Source: Incurvaria masculella
Lineage: Eukaryota; Arthropoda; Insecta; Lepidoptera; Incurvariidae
Assembly (NCBI GenBank): GCA_946894095.1
Contig: OX335652.1
Span: 10,129,001-10,193,000, forward strand
DNA length: 64,000 bases
Reading direction: 5' to 3'
Every line of letters starts with the position of its first letter. The first letter of the stretch is position 1. The translations under genes and the position numbers were made by a program. This document shows positions 31,626 to 42,053 of this stretch, piece after piece. The notes below the pieces were generated by a model, which was not told the DNA's origin, ran no database searches, and saw nothing but the letters and a program-made list of their open reading frames with translations.

Positions 31626-32504
31626 TTCCCACGTTCTTACGGAATATTACATTATGTTTACACAAAGGACAGTGCCCATTTGAAAAGCGGAGCTGAGGAT
31701 TAAGTAAACTGTTCCCGGCAATGGCCCAAAATTGTTGGAATTTCAAATGAATTGGGAGATTTATGGTGAGATGGTTGCATACAAAGATTTGTTTATTAAA
31801 TTGTGTTTTGACTTCCAATTGCGCCAGACGAACCGCGATTACCTAAGAAATCTGTTTTTATTTAATTTGTTAACATTTTGAAAAAATATTGGTTTACTTA
31901 CATTACTTGAAAAATATTTACATAATCACATATTTCTTAGTAAAGCATCGTACACATAAATAAATAAAGAGAACTTTTCCGGGTGAACTGTTCTAGTTCA
32001 CCCGGAAAAGTTGGATCGCACGATATTTCACCCATACTGAGCAGGCAAAATACATTAGACCAAAAGCGATTTTAAAAAATGTATATGTATAGTTTCCCGT
32101 CTTCAGTTAAACTGAAATACATCAATTATAATATGATTAAATATGTACAAACTAACTTCGCTTGTTTCATTGAGGAACATTCAAGTTGACAATGCTTTTT
32201 TCGCCCATACAAGAATGGACATTCTCCTTTACTGGATACATTTATGGAAAGCCTTAACTTTTTATTTATAATAATGATTTATAATAATCATTTCCAAAAT
32301 GTTCTGTACTGGCGGTTGTGACAACCTGTATTTCGTCTTCAAATGCTGTACATAGCTGGCGGTGGTAACCGAATTTCAAACTCATCGGTAACCGGAAATT
32401 TTAATTGAGAAAGCGTTTTTCCCGCTAAAACACAACCTAGGAAATAAGTGAGCATAGTAACGTATTTTATTTTCTTAACTTCACATACCGTCATGATATT
32501 AACC

Positions 32505-32560
32505 TAATATCACATCTCATTCCTGTAGGAATTAAGTGCCATGCCAGGCTACATTGAATA
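32505..32560 (-). mobile_element. SINE fragment
   Basis: On the plus strand, CATTCCTGTAGGAATTAAGTG, then CCATGCCAGG and GCTACATTGAA, match the reversed SINE body. It directly precedes a LINE end. Confidence 0.4.
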
Positions 32561-33160
32561 TCGACCTAGCTTCAAAATAGCCAATGGAGACATTGATTGT
32601 CCTGAACTACTCGAGCGCATACACATCCACGTCCCCTCACATATGACTAGAACCAGTTCACTTTTACACCTACCATTAGTTCATACGAAATACAAACAAA
32701 ATTCCTTCTTCTGGCGTACCAGTCCTTTTCACCTCCAAGCCTGCTTCCATAAAAAACAAATACATTCAAGCTTTTCTCCATATTTAGACTGCTGAAGGAT
32801 TTATCTTACTTTTTTTTGTGTAATTCACATTGTCTAAATTTAGTCTGCTTTAACTGTTTGATTATTATTTCTGCTACTAACCTAATATGTTAATTTTGTG
32901 CTTCATGTTTGATCGTGCAGCTGTTATTCTCACGTTGTTATTATTTGTTTCTTCCAGCTGTATGAGATAACTAATGTATTTTTTCTTTCGTTTATATATG
33001 ATTGTACCACTGTAATTCTCACGATTTTATTTTATGTTTCTTCCAGCTGTGTGAGCTCGTAATTGGTGTTATTTTCATTTATATAATTTTTCTATTGTTA
33101 TGTAAATGCACTGTTAGCTCGCCGTGATAAATAAATAAAAAATAAATTAAAAAAAAGAAA
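32561..33160 (+). pseudogene. LINE 3' end: last ORF codons and 3' UTR
   Basis: A short frame to the stop at 32793-32795 has FKIANGDIDCPELLERIHIH, VPSHMTRTSS and LPLVHTKYKQNSFF. This resembles the C-terminus of Jockey/I-type non-LTR polymerases, where a DxxLL-VP-TR block precedes the end. The 3' UTR carries two diverged copies of a segment with TTCTCACG and TTTCTTCCAGCTGT, then an A-rich GATAAATAAATAAA tail. Confidence 0.5.
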
Positions 33161-33269
33161 ATACGGAAAAAAACATCATTCATATTTTCATCTAATGCGA
33201 GTAGTAATGATAGTAGCAACGGGGAGAGCTTAGGGTGGTATACCTAGAATAGACCGTTTGATTTGGATT

Positions 33270-33350
33270 CCGTACCATGGATCGGCTCGCATTCGTGACG
33301 AAATGTACTTATAAGACTGACAAAGAGAAATATTGTGGTGCATGAATTAG
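33270..33350 (-). mobile_element. SINE head-side fragment
   Basis: On the plus strand, TTCCGTACCATGGATCGGCTCG, ATTCGTGACGAAATG and GGTGCATGAATTA match the reversed tRNA-headed SINE between body and head. Confidence 0.5.
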
Positions 33351-33537
33351 GACGCTTGTCTGTTTTGCATATTATTAATTTATTATAAATAATTTAAAAT
33401 AAATTGTTTTAAGGGTACCTACTTATTTATTATTAACAAAATTATCCATAACCTTCGTGTTTTCGTCATGAATCACAGGTGGCCGTTCTTCGCACGTATT
33501 TATTTATAAGTAAAATTATTTTCATAATTTTACAGTC

Positions 33538-34056
33538 TCCCAAACTCGAAGTCACTTTTACCTGAATGGGCCGCCAGGGGGGTCATTCAGGTAAGAGTTA
33601 GTTCGAGTTCGGGAGTGAGTTAACTAACATAAAAATGGCTGGAAACAATATTAATATTTAATTGTTATTTTATCTTCCAGATTTTTAGCAAACTCAACAA
33701 ATGCGGAAACATGAACTATTTGATGAAAAAACCAGCCAAGTGCGAGTCTGACTCGCACGCGAAGGGTTCCGTACCATCGTACAAGATTTAAACGTTTTTT
33801 GTGTAGGGCCCGTTAATTCATATTTTATTTTAATTTTACCTACTTGTTGTTACAGCGGCAAAATAAATACACACTCCGTGAAATTTTCAGCTACCTACCT
33901 ATTACGAATCATGAGATACAGCCCTGTGACAGACGGACGGACGGACAGCGGAGGCTTAGTAATAGGGTTCCGTTGGCACCCTTTGGGTACGGAACCCTAA
34001 AAAGTGAGTTGATATTTAGTGCCGAACTCGAAGTCACTGTTACCTGAATGGGTTCC
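33538..34056 (-). mobile_element. GGGGGTCCATTCAGG MITE, split by a lepidopteran repeat
   Basis: On the minus strand this aligns with the element at 34224-34467. The end at 33577 (GGGGTCATTCAGGTAAG, GAGTTCGGGAGTGAGTTAAC) and the other end at 34004-34056 (GTGAGTTGATATTTAG, TTACCTGAATGG) are separated by the repeat at 33724-34003. A further loose terminus of the same family sits at 33538-33572. Confidence 0.6.
33724..34003 (+). repeat. lepidopteran interspersed repeat inside a MITE
   Basis: It starts CCAGCCAAGTGCGAGTCTGA, carries GAAGGGTTCCGTACCATCG, GTTACAGCGGCAAAATAAAT and ACGGACGGAC, and ends TACGGAACCCTAAAAAG. It is bounded on both sides by halves of the GGGGGTCC MITE. Confidence 0.7.
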
Positions 34057-34223
34057 TTTCCCCCCAGTTCCTTTTTAACTAAGAATCCTAAAATCGCGTA
34101 TATTTTTGTTAAACACTAAACAAAAGTGAGTTGCTATTGACATCACTTTCTACGGTAATGGCCTCCTAACCGCAACGAGATGAACGATTCAATCTCGCAT
34201 TAGAAAATACATTTGTAAACGCA

Positions 34224-34467
34224 GGGGGTCCATTCAGGGCAAGAGTGAGTTCGAATTGTTCGCTAAATATCAACTCACTTTTTTAAATAGTTAATGTTTC
34301 TACACTTCTTGAATATCATTACAGTTAGTTAAAAATCAGGTCTGTCCCGTAAATACGTTAGAAGTATAAATAACGGTTCCGGTATTTAAATAATAATATA
34401 TTTCCCAGCTATTTTTAGGTTAACTCACTCCCGAACTCGAACTCACTCGTGCCCTGAATGGACCCCC
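34224..34467 (+). mobile_element. 244-bp MITE with about 30-bp inverted ends
   Basis: GGGGGTCCATTCAGGGCAAG and AGTGAGTTCGAA at the left mirror TTCGAACTCACTC-like sequence and GCCCTGAATGGACCCCC at the right. A CAG on each side could be a 3-bp target duplication. The interior includes TAAATATCAACTCACTTTTT and GGTTAACTCACTCCCGAACT. Confidence 0.75.
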
Positions 34468-34849
34468 AGGACAGGAGAACAATTTGCGAAACCAGCGCCA
34501 TCTAGTAGTAGATAGGGAAGCATTGTCTGAGGACCTTGCTATTAACCACTCGTATTCCTTATTTTATTCTTCTTTATTTGATGATGGGATGGCACTATAC
34601 ACCATTCATAATTCAGAATCATAATTATTGTTTTTTTTTAATCTTTTGTTTTTTTATATTTATTTTTTACGTTTCTCCTTATGTTTTTCTTGCGAGCGGT
34701 GGCATTGATGAAACAATACAATACAATACAATTTATTGTAGTATACTTGTTCAATCAAATTCACAATTACTTGAATGAAGTCCATGTTCAAAAGGTAGAA
34801 ATGTTGATAATAAATTAGAGACAAACCACTACCTACAAACGTATACAAA

Positions 34850-35083
34850 ATGCTCTTTGTGTTTGTTATCTTAGGAGCTGTCGTCCATTTGGATGATTCA
34901 ACGGAAATTATTGAAACATCATTGATAGATGAAAAAAAACTGTTGCTATTAAATCATTGTCAGCATTACAATGGAGTTAACAGTCTACGCAATTATAAAC
35001 TAACGTCCATTGGAAAAATATTTAAAGTTTCTACAATGTTTTCGCTTACTTATGGCAACTGTTTGATTATACGATTAGGTTAG
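34850..35083 (+). CDS. 77-codon ORF with signal-like start, or internal exon (unknown)
   Basis: ATG at 34850 starts MLFVFVILGAVVHLDDSTEI, a hydrophobic start followed by an acidic stretch, and the frame stops at TAG (35081-35083). The start overlaps a pyrimidine-rich run ending TTATCTTAG, so it could instead be an acceptor for an exon beginning at 34875. GATTAG|GTTAGT near the end resembles a donor. No family was recognised. Its position between two MITEs and the low GC make chance likely. Confidence 0.2.
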   Translation: MLFVFVILGAVVHLDDSTEIIETSLIDEKKLLLLNHCQHYNGVNSLRNYKLTSIGKIFKVSTMFSLTYGNCLIIRLG

Positions 35084-35244
35084 TCAAATGATGTGGAGAG
35101 ATAACTTTTCTACCTACTTTTTGTTTCCAGACAACTCAATCAAAATTTTACCAGCGTCTATGTTCACTTTTTTCACATCTGGGCTTTATTAATCAGTGTA
35201 TTCTACAGCCAAAACAGCAGCGGGCGAGTAATCGAAAAGGCCCA

Positions 35245-35480
35245 GGGGGTCCATTCAGGGCAAGAGTGAGTTCGAATTCGTCACTAAATATCAACTCACT
35301 TTTTTAAATAGTCAATGTTCGCACACTTCTTGAACATCATTACAGTTAGGTAAAAATCTGGTCCATCCCGTAAAAACGTTGGAAGTGAAAATAACGGTTC
35401 CGTTATTTACATAATAATATATTTCCCAGCTATTTTTAGGTTAACTCACTCCCGAACTCGAACTCACTCTTGCCCTGAAT
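35245..35480 (+). mobile_element. second copy of the GGGGGTCC MITE
   Basis: It aligns along its length with 34224-34467 (GGGGGTCCATTCAGGGCAAG, CAACTCACTTTTTTAAATAG, ATTTCCCAGCTATTTTTAGG). It ends at CTTGCCCTGAATG without the terminal GACCCCC, so the right terminus is clipped. Confidence 0.7.
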
Positions 35481-35747
35481 GTTTGAACTCTGATAACGAT
35501 ACGTGCACAATCTTTAGTTAATTGTTATGGTGATTTTAGATCTCCCTTCTTTATTCGAAAAATAAGGACGGATATATTTTAAGTTCAAAATAGAACCAAA
35601 GATTGTGCACTACACGCTGGTTAATTAATACTATTACGTTACTGTCGTAACCATTCAAACATGTCTACGAAATATGAAAACACAGATTGTTGTTATTATA
35701 AATGTATTAGTCATGTTCACAATGTTACACTAAAATAAAAATAAAAT

Positions 35748-36193
35748 AAAAAAACACGCTTTTATAGAGCTAACCGAACTAAAAAATAGAAAATAATTTT
35801 TAATTTTAAAGAGTTTATATTACAGTAGTAGAAGATCGAACAATCAATCAGAATTTATCACCTCAAGATAAAATTATAATAAAGTTTCAGTTATTAACAA
35901 AATAATTAAATTCAGAGTAAAAAGCGTGGGGTGCTTGATAAAGTAAATGTAACAATCATTCTATTTGCAACTGTCTATCAGAGGAGAGTTATGAAAAGTA
36001 GTAAAATGCACCCCACGCTTTTTACTCTGAATTGAATTATTTTGTTAATAACTGAAACTTTATTATAATTTTATCTTGAGGTGATAAATTCTGATTGATT
36101 GTTCGATCTTCTACTACTGTAATATAAACTCTTTAAAATTAAAAATTATTTTCTATTTTTTAGTTCGGTTAGCTATAAAAGCGTGTTTTTTTA
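35748..36193. repeat. near-perfect palindrome, arms about 187 bp, loop 73 bp
   Basis: The left arm 35748-35934 is repeated in reverse complement at 36008-36193 with only a few differences (one is a two-base GA insertion at TATAGAGCTAACC versus TATAGCTAACC). The loop is 35935-36007. The arms contain CGTGGGGTGC and TTATCACCTCAAGATAAAAT. Arms this similar imply recent formation or gene-conversion upkeep. No ORF is present. It may be a foldback transposon or a palindromic rearrangement. Confidence 0.85.
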
Positions 36194-36389
36194 GTTTTTT
36201 TAAACTATTATTTATTTTTCATTTTTTAGTTCGATTTTTCGAATTCATATGCATTATTTGTACTCCAATCAATAAGACTTTATAATTACAAATTTTTTGA
36301 TCGTATTAAATTCCTTCCTTATCGACTGTAATTTCAAAGCATTGGTGTTTACCAAATTTTGTCACGTAAAATAAATGGATTAAAAATTT

Positions 36390-39260
36390 ATGTTCGGTTT
36401 TACAATCTCTTTATTAGATAGGTAGGAACTAATGTTAATAAAATACATATTTAATTTAGACTTAAAGATAAAAAACTTCTTCTAAAAGAGCCGGAGCTCC
36501 AGCTGTACCTAGAATACTGGCGGTGTTGCCTCTTTGGATTTCGAGGCTTATTCGCCGGACAAAATGTGCCCCGGACCTGGGATCACCAGAACTTTCATTT
36601 AAAAGTTTGCCTAACGTTGAAGCAAAAGTTATCGCTTCTGGTGACCATGAACCGAGTGTCTCGGCGGCGAAAGCTAAAAACTCAAAAGAACTCGCCACGC
36701 AGCTGTATTTTTGATGTTTATTTGCTGCTGCCCTCTCAGCTGCCGCTCCGGCCGCGCGAGAAGTGGCCTGAATGTAGGACGGCGCCAGAGTATCCACACA
36801 GGTGGCGTCCCATATTAATGCCTTTCCACTTGCCCACGGCACTAAGGTCACCCCGTCCGGGCGTTTACCATCCGAGCGACTGATTCCTGGGGGCTCGGTG
36901 ATGCTGGGGTAGTTTGCTGTCACCAGTGCTCTTTTTATAATGTTATTTATATTGTAATGGCGGGATAAACGACCAGCGCTCCTTTGGCATGATAAACCGT
37001 GGTGGCCCCATTCGGTAACGTTGGTACCACAGACGCACGTATGAGGATGGCACAATCTAGCACCGACTCGAAGGCCTATTGAAATTCTGAGAGTGTTACT
37101 GTCAAGCAGAGTGCCTAGGCTTGGTGATGGATAGGCCCCCCGCCCCGGATTCGGTGACTGATGATGCTAGAATGCGAGCTTTGTCAATGTCAGCACTATT
37201 CATCAAGAGGGAAGAGTGTATAGATTTTATAATCGGCAAATCCCAGGCTTTTTGGAGTTTAAGACGGATTGGAATAGGTTCTTCTGGGCACCTGGATTTC
37301 CAACCTTCGATAGCCCTGTTCAAGCAGTCCACCTCGAAATCACAGCCAAGTGATGGTGAAAGAATACTACCCACGAGTGGTAAACTGCTGTGGACGGAAC
37401 TCAAAAATGCTGGAAGTGCAACATCTTATGTGCATCGTATGCCAACTCCGCCGAAGCCTATGGGAAGAGAGGCTTGTATCCAAGCATTTCCTTCTAATTG
37501 AATGTTCCTTATTTGGGATAGGCCTTTTTTGACAATAGCGTCTATTTTAGTTAGTGCTTCTGTATTGCGCCATAAAGGGCAACAGCGCATAAAGTATGTG
37601 AATCGTGGGATACCAAAACAAAATTTAAGGAGATGTAAGCCGACATGAGGTTGGATAGCACGAAGGCGATTTGTGAATATCTCCAACATATTGGTTTTAT
37701 TTTCTAAAAGCGTTGTTGTGGATTGTTCCGTCAACGGGGCGCCCAGGAAGAATCTGTTCTCTTCAGTTAGAGTTTTGATTCCCGGTGTAATTTTTTCCAA
37801 AAGGCTTTTGATTTCTGTTGTCCTATCGGCGGTTAATTTCGAGAATATTGCTACGCATTTTGTAGGGTTCAGCTCTAGGCCGATTAGTTTGAATTGTTTG
37901 ATTACACTTTCTAAATCGTTCAAAACTTGTTCAGCGCTGCCCGCTAACACACCGTCACCGAGGTACCAAAGATTTAGCTCGGAGCTGAGGGTCTCGATTA
38001 TTGATTGTATTGTCAAGCTAAAAATAGCTGGACCGAGAGGATCCCCTTGCTGGCATCCAGACGCTGACAGAATTTTGAAATTATTATAAAATAAATAAGT
38101 CGGGCTTGAGTATGATTGGTAGATGAATGGATATGCGGATGAAATATGATCGTTAACTGCTGTTAACATGGAGTCTCTTTCGACAGAGTTAAAGGCATTT
38201 TTTAAATCAATCTTCACAGCAATATCTGCCCTAGAGCTTTTAAGATACGTGCGCACTGAGTGAACGGCGGCTTCTGCTCCTCCTTTTGTGCCGAAACCAA
38301 GTTGCCTTGGGCGGAAAATGGATCCAAGAATTTCTTTGACTGAGGCACCGGCCACTTTGGCAGCTATTCGTCGTAGTGTACACCCAACCGCTATCGGTCG
38401 GATGCCTCCATCCTTTTTCTTGAGTGATATTAATCTAGCTCCATCGAGATATGGTAAAAACTCTGGGTTCACTTTTCCTGACAACATCAAATTTATCACA
38501 TTTGTGAGTGCGCTTTGTAGTTTTTTTTTTTTTTATGTGACTGGACATGGATGGCTAATACCACAAGTTCTGTATCTGTATATCTGTATTAGCCCAACAC
38601 ACCACATGGGAACTAGGTGCCATGCCAGGACCTTCCTTATATTGCACGGCTACATTGAACTGGATGGAAAACACGGACAATTTTCATTGCCGCTTCGACC
38701 ATCGTTCATCCAATGCGATGGTACCAACCCGTGCGGGATAAACCCTACCACCTAGTAAGTAAGGAAGGGGACCTACAGCTCAACGTGGAATCCGAACCAC
38801 GGCCAACCTCTCTCAACGGTCGAATGGTCACCCATCCAAGACCAGACCGGACCCAGCGTTGCTTAACTTCGGAGAGCGATCGCCGAAGTGTCACGCCACT
38901 GGCCCACTGAGGCTGACAAGCTCTTTTACCTGTTACGCCCGAGTTAAAACAGATTAGGTCTTTTAAATGTTGCGGTGTCATACCGTCCATACCTGACGAT
39001 GAGTTGTTTAGAAAGGACCTTAAAGCGTGTAAAACTGATGTATCTGTTGCAACTACAACTGAGATATCTTCAATATTTACTTCGGGGAAGATTTGTGGCC
39101 GTGACGGGGCTGGGTGTTTTGATTCCAATGATTCCAGTGTTTCAGCATTATCAGGAGCGATACTGTCCGATGATGATAGCAGCCTTACTGCGCCTCTGAT
39201 TATTTTGTTGTGACTAAAAAGCCTTTTGTGAATCACGGTTATCATATTATATATTTTATG
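36390..39260 (-). pseudogene. non-LTR retrotransposon with restriction-like endonuclease, broken
   Basis: On the minus strand the order is an N-terminal piece (38925-39245, with SSSGMDGMTPQHLKDL), a reverse transcriptase (37426-38499, with GIRPIAVG, KIDLKNAFNSV, GCQQGDPLGP), a CCHC motif (CVCGTNVTEWGHHGLSC) and a PD-(D/E)XK-type endonuclease (RPDGVTLVPW, LIWDATCVD) ending near 36462. The RT active site reads YLGDG where YLDDG is expected, which would remove a metal-binding Asp. There is an in-frame TAA at 37426-37428, a frameshift in the C run near 37130, and a SINE at 38520-38917. It is inactive. AATAAA occurs near 36410. The clade is uncertain. Confidence 0.8.
38520..38917 (-). mobile_element. 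full SINE with 5S-like head, inside a LINE
   Basis: It reads on the minus strand from CAGCCTCAGTGGGCCAGTGG through CCGAAGTTAAGCAACGCTGG and TTGGATGGGTGACC to the body and poly(A). It matches 10795-11176 closely, with the same GAGAGAGGCTGGCC-like insert sequence reversed as GGCCAACCTCTCTC. The LINE reading frame resumes on each side. I could not identify a clear target duplication. Confidence 0.8.
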
Positions 39261-39376
39261 AATATTATATACAGTAATTTGATATTAGACTCATTAGTAC
39301 CTACACATGCATAAAGAATGAACAAGGTGAGAACGCAATTATCCTGAAAACATTTTTGCCTCCGTTGTACTGTACC

Positions 39377-39412
39377 AAGTATGGAGTGTACAGAGTCTCT
39401 ACACTCCATAGT
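39377..39412. repeat. short hairpin around TATGGAGTGTA
   Basis: ATGGAGTGTA and TACACTCCAT are exact complements separated by CAGAGTCTC. They lie in GTACCAAG repeats. Confidence 0.5.
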
Positions 39413-39504
39413 ACCAAGTGCCCGAGCGAAAGAGTAAGTCCGAAAGTGCGGGCATGCGCAGATCTCGCGCTAGCTCTGTCTCTTTTACTCCACTACAGAG
39501 GATC

Positions 39505-40040
39505 TATAAAAGAATTTATTAATCCTGGCGGTCCTAATAAGGATAATGGGAAACTGTTATGAAATTATTGCATTGTCATCGGTCCTTGATACCAGACCGG
39601 ACCCAGCGTTGCTTAACTTCGGAGAGCGATCGCCGAAGTGTCGCGCCACTGGGCCACTGAGGCTGAGAATGCAAAGTTTCAAATTAATCAGACTTCTGGA
39701 AACTGGTGAAAATTCATCTCAAAGATTCCATTACATACATAGATACATACAACCCAAGCTAATAAAATTGTGTTAATTAATCTCAAAGATTCCATTACAT
39801 ACATAGATACATGCAACCCAAGCTAATAAAAGCGTGTTAAAAAAAGAATTGATTAATCCTGGCGGTCCTAATAAGGATAATGGGAAACTGTTATGAAATT
39901 ATTGCATTGTCATCGGTCCTTGATACGTATGCAAAGTTTCAAATTAATCAGACTTCTGGAAACTGGTGAAAATTAAGTTCAAAGATTCCGTTACATAGAT
40001 ACATAGATACAACCCAAGCTAATAAAAGCGTGTTAAAAAT
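39505..40040 (+). repeat. partial duplication of a 200-bp repeat
   Basis: Two copies of a segment with ATTAATCCTGGCGGTCCTAA, TTGTCATCGGTCCTTGATAC, TCAGACTTCTGGAAACTGG and CAACCCAAGCTAATAAAA lie at about 39512-39775 and 39848-40035. Its terminal part (TCTCAAAGATTCCATTACAT) occurs a third time at 39780-39840. Copy 1 contains the extra solo SINE head at 39592. The class is unknown. Confidence 0.6.
39592..39666 (-). mobile_element. solo 5S-type SINE head
   Basis: On the minus strand, CAGCCTCAGTGGCCCAGTGG, CGATCGCTCTCCGAAGTTAA and AACGCTGGGTCCGGTCTGG are present, but the sequence stops just before the C box and has no body or tail. The sister copy of the host repeat reads straight through (CCTTGATAC to ATGCAAAG), so the head is an insertion. 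Confidence 0.7.
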
Positions 40041-40041
40041 A

Positions 40042-40262
40042 AAACCGGCCCAGTGAGAGTCGGACTCGCACAAAACACGTTTTTTTGTATGTGGCCCCCT
40101 TTAATGTTTATTATTTTTTATTTTACCTATTTGTTGTTATAGCGGCAAAATAAATGCACACTGAAAATTTCAGCTGCCTACCTATTACGGTTCATGAGAT
40201 TCCCTGTGACGGACGGACGGACGGACGGACAACGGAGGCTTAGTAATAGGGTTCCGTACCGA
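40042..40262 (+). repeat. lepidopteran interspersed repeat, internally deleted copy
   Basis: It starts CCGGCCCAGTGAGAGTCGGA, lacks the GAAGGGTTCCGTACC segment, retains GTTATAGCGGCAAAATAAAT and (GGAC)n, and ends GGTTCCGTACCGAAAGGGTG. Confidence 0.6.
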
Positions 40263-41032
40263 AAGGGTGAAAACGGAACGAAATGGAAAAAATGCCTCTT
40301 ATAAAGCCTTTTTATTGCAATCTCTATTGAGTAAATATGTTTAGTCAGCCCGTTTCATGCAAAAGGGACGTCTTTCTGCCGAGGATGAGAAGTGGCCCGA
40401 ATTTTATTTGTATCGTCATCTCCTAGCTCTCTAATGGAAAGCGAATATTTGTGCATGTGCGCCGTTCCTATACGAGTATCATATGGACTCGATTTTTCGC
40501 AACAATGGGTGACATTCGTCGAGTTGTGGTACTCAGGACCAACGAGTAAAGAAAGACGGAAGTGGCGACGTTTTCGAGTTCTAACGACACGTAAGAAAAT
40601 TTAAGGAAACGTAAACGTAAGGAAGCTTGGGTGGTACATCCCGAATTCGTAAGCGAACTGACCCGTCGCCGCTACAGTCAGTATGTAACAAAGCTGAAAG
40701 TTTGTTTGTTTGAAAGCTCTAATTTCTGGAATTATACCAGTCGGATTGTATAAAAGGCTATTTAACATAACGCTACGACCCTTTGGAGGCGCGTAAAAAG
40801 TTTAATTTCACCATCTCCAGTTACCTGAAATCCGATCAGTAACTTTCGGTTACATGGCGTATTTACATGGTGTAACCGAAAGGTAACTTTGGGATTTTTG
40901 TAGCTGTAGGTGGTGGAAACGGGCGTAAGCGAAGTAATATCGCGGGCGGGCGATGCGACGCGGTGACACGGGGGCCGAGAGCGCATTTTACCAGGCTCCG
41001 CTCCGGGCAATATTCCAAAACGAAGTAAACCA
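40263..41032. other. no gene; hairpin next to the satellite
   Basis: No supported exon. GTAACTTTCGGTTAC (40839-40853) and GTAACCGAAAGGTAAC (40872-40887) form a near-perfect stem, loop about 18 nt. Text at 40700-40740 (AAAGTTTGTTTGTTTGAAAG) resembles Helitron interiors. GC content rises from 40940 towards the satellite. Confidence 0.35.
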
Positions 41033-42053
41033 GAGTCGGGAACCCACTACGGGGCCGCTATCGGATGAGTTCCAGATCGGAGGCGGGAATCCACTACGCG
41101 GCCGCTATCGGATGAGTTCCCGATCGGAGGCGGGAACCCACTACGGGGCCGCTATCGGATGAGTTCCAGATTGGAGGCGGGAATCCACTACGCGGCCGCT
41201 ATCGGATGAGTTCCCGATCGGAGGCGGGAACCCACTACGGGGCCGCTATCGGATGAGTTCCAGATCGGAGGCGGGAACCCACTACGCGGCCGCTATCGGA
41301 TGAGTTCCCGATCGGAGGCGGGAACCCACTACGCGGCCGCTATCGGATGAGTTCCCGATCGGAGGCGGGAACCCACTACGCGGCCGCTATCGGATGAGTT
41401 CCCGATCGGAGGCGGGAACCCACTACGCGGCCGCTATCGGATGAGTTCCCGATCGGAGGCGGGAACCCACTACGCGGCCGCTATCGGTGAGTTTCCGATC
41501 GGAGGCGGGAACCCACTACGCGGCCGCTATCGGTGAGTTTCCGATCGGAGGCGGGAACCCACTACGCGGCCGCTATCGAATGAGTTCCCGATCGGAGGCG
41601 GGAACCCACTACGCGGCCGCTATCGGTGAGTTTCCGATCGGAGGCGGGAACCCACTACGCGGCCGCTATCGGATGAGTTCTCGATCGGAGGCGGGAACCC
41701 ACTACGCGGCCGCTATCGAATGAGTTCCCGATCGGAGGCGGGAACCCACTACGCGGCCGCTATCGGTGAGTTTCCGATCGGAGGCGGGAACCCACTACGC
41801 GGCCGCTATCGGATGAGTTCTCGATCGGAGGCGGGAACCCACTACGCGGCCGCTATCGAATGAGTTCCCGATCGGAGGCGGGAACCCACTACGCGGCCGC
41901 TATCGGTGAGTTTCCGATCGGAGGCGGGAACCCACTACGCGGCCGCTATCGGATGAGTTCTCGATCGGAGGCGGGAACCCACTACGCGGCCGCTATCGAA
42001 TGAGTTCCCGATCGGAGGCGGGAACGCACTATGCGGCCGCTATCGGATGAGTT
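41033..42053 (+). repeat. 46/47-bp GC-rich satellite, 22 units, NotI site in most
   Basis: The unit reads GATCGGAGGCGGGAACCCAC, then TACGCGGCCGCTATCGGATG and AGTTCCC. I count 22 units, 19 with GCGGCCGC. Units 1, 3 and 5 have GGGGCCGC instead, which gives a 94-bp dimer pattern at the left. From 41574 to 42000 a three-unit block (GGTGAGTTT, GGATGAGTTCT, GAATGAGTTCC variants) repeats every 140 bp. Long open frames across it are by-products of the repeat. Dense CpG (ACGCGGCCGC) is unusual against the AT-rich background. Confidence 0.95.

Larger units (their letters stand above)
31178..32328. mobile_element. DNA-transposon-like element with CAGGGTGTC ends
   Basis: The left end CAGGGTGTCGTAAAAGCC resembles the complement of the right end, CAGGTTGTCACAACCGCC. 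Inner parts (AAAGGACAGTGCCCATTTGA, TTTTTTCGCCCATACAAGAA) recur at 54191-54798. It has been invaded by a palindrome (31280) and a SINE tail (31555). CAGGG ends suggest hAT, but I could not find the expected 8-bp duplication. Confidence 0.5.

Noticed and set aside
38713..38910. ORFs over SINE copies (10756, 16856, 38713, 38745 and others)
   Set aside because: They are translated SINE sequence that recurs in all copies.
41487..41723. Open frames of GRYRMSSRSEAGTHY-type repeats
   Set aside because: They are translations of the 46/47-bp satellite. Unit lengths that are not multiples of three shift the frame, and no start, splice or family evidence exists.
41033..42053. CRISPR-like array
   Set aside because: Units are head-to-tail with no unique spacers and the genome is eukaryotic.
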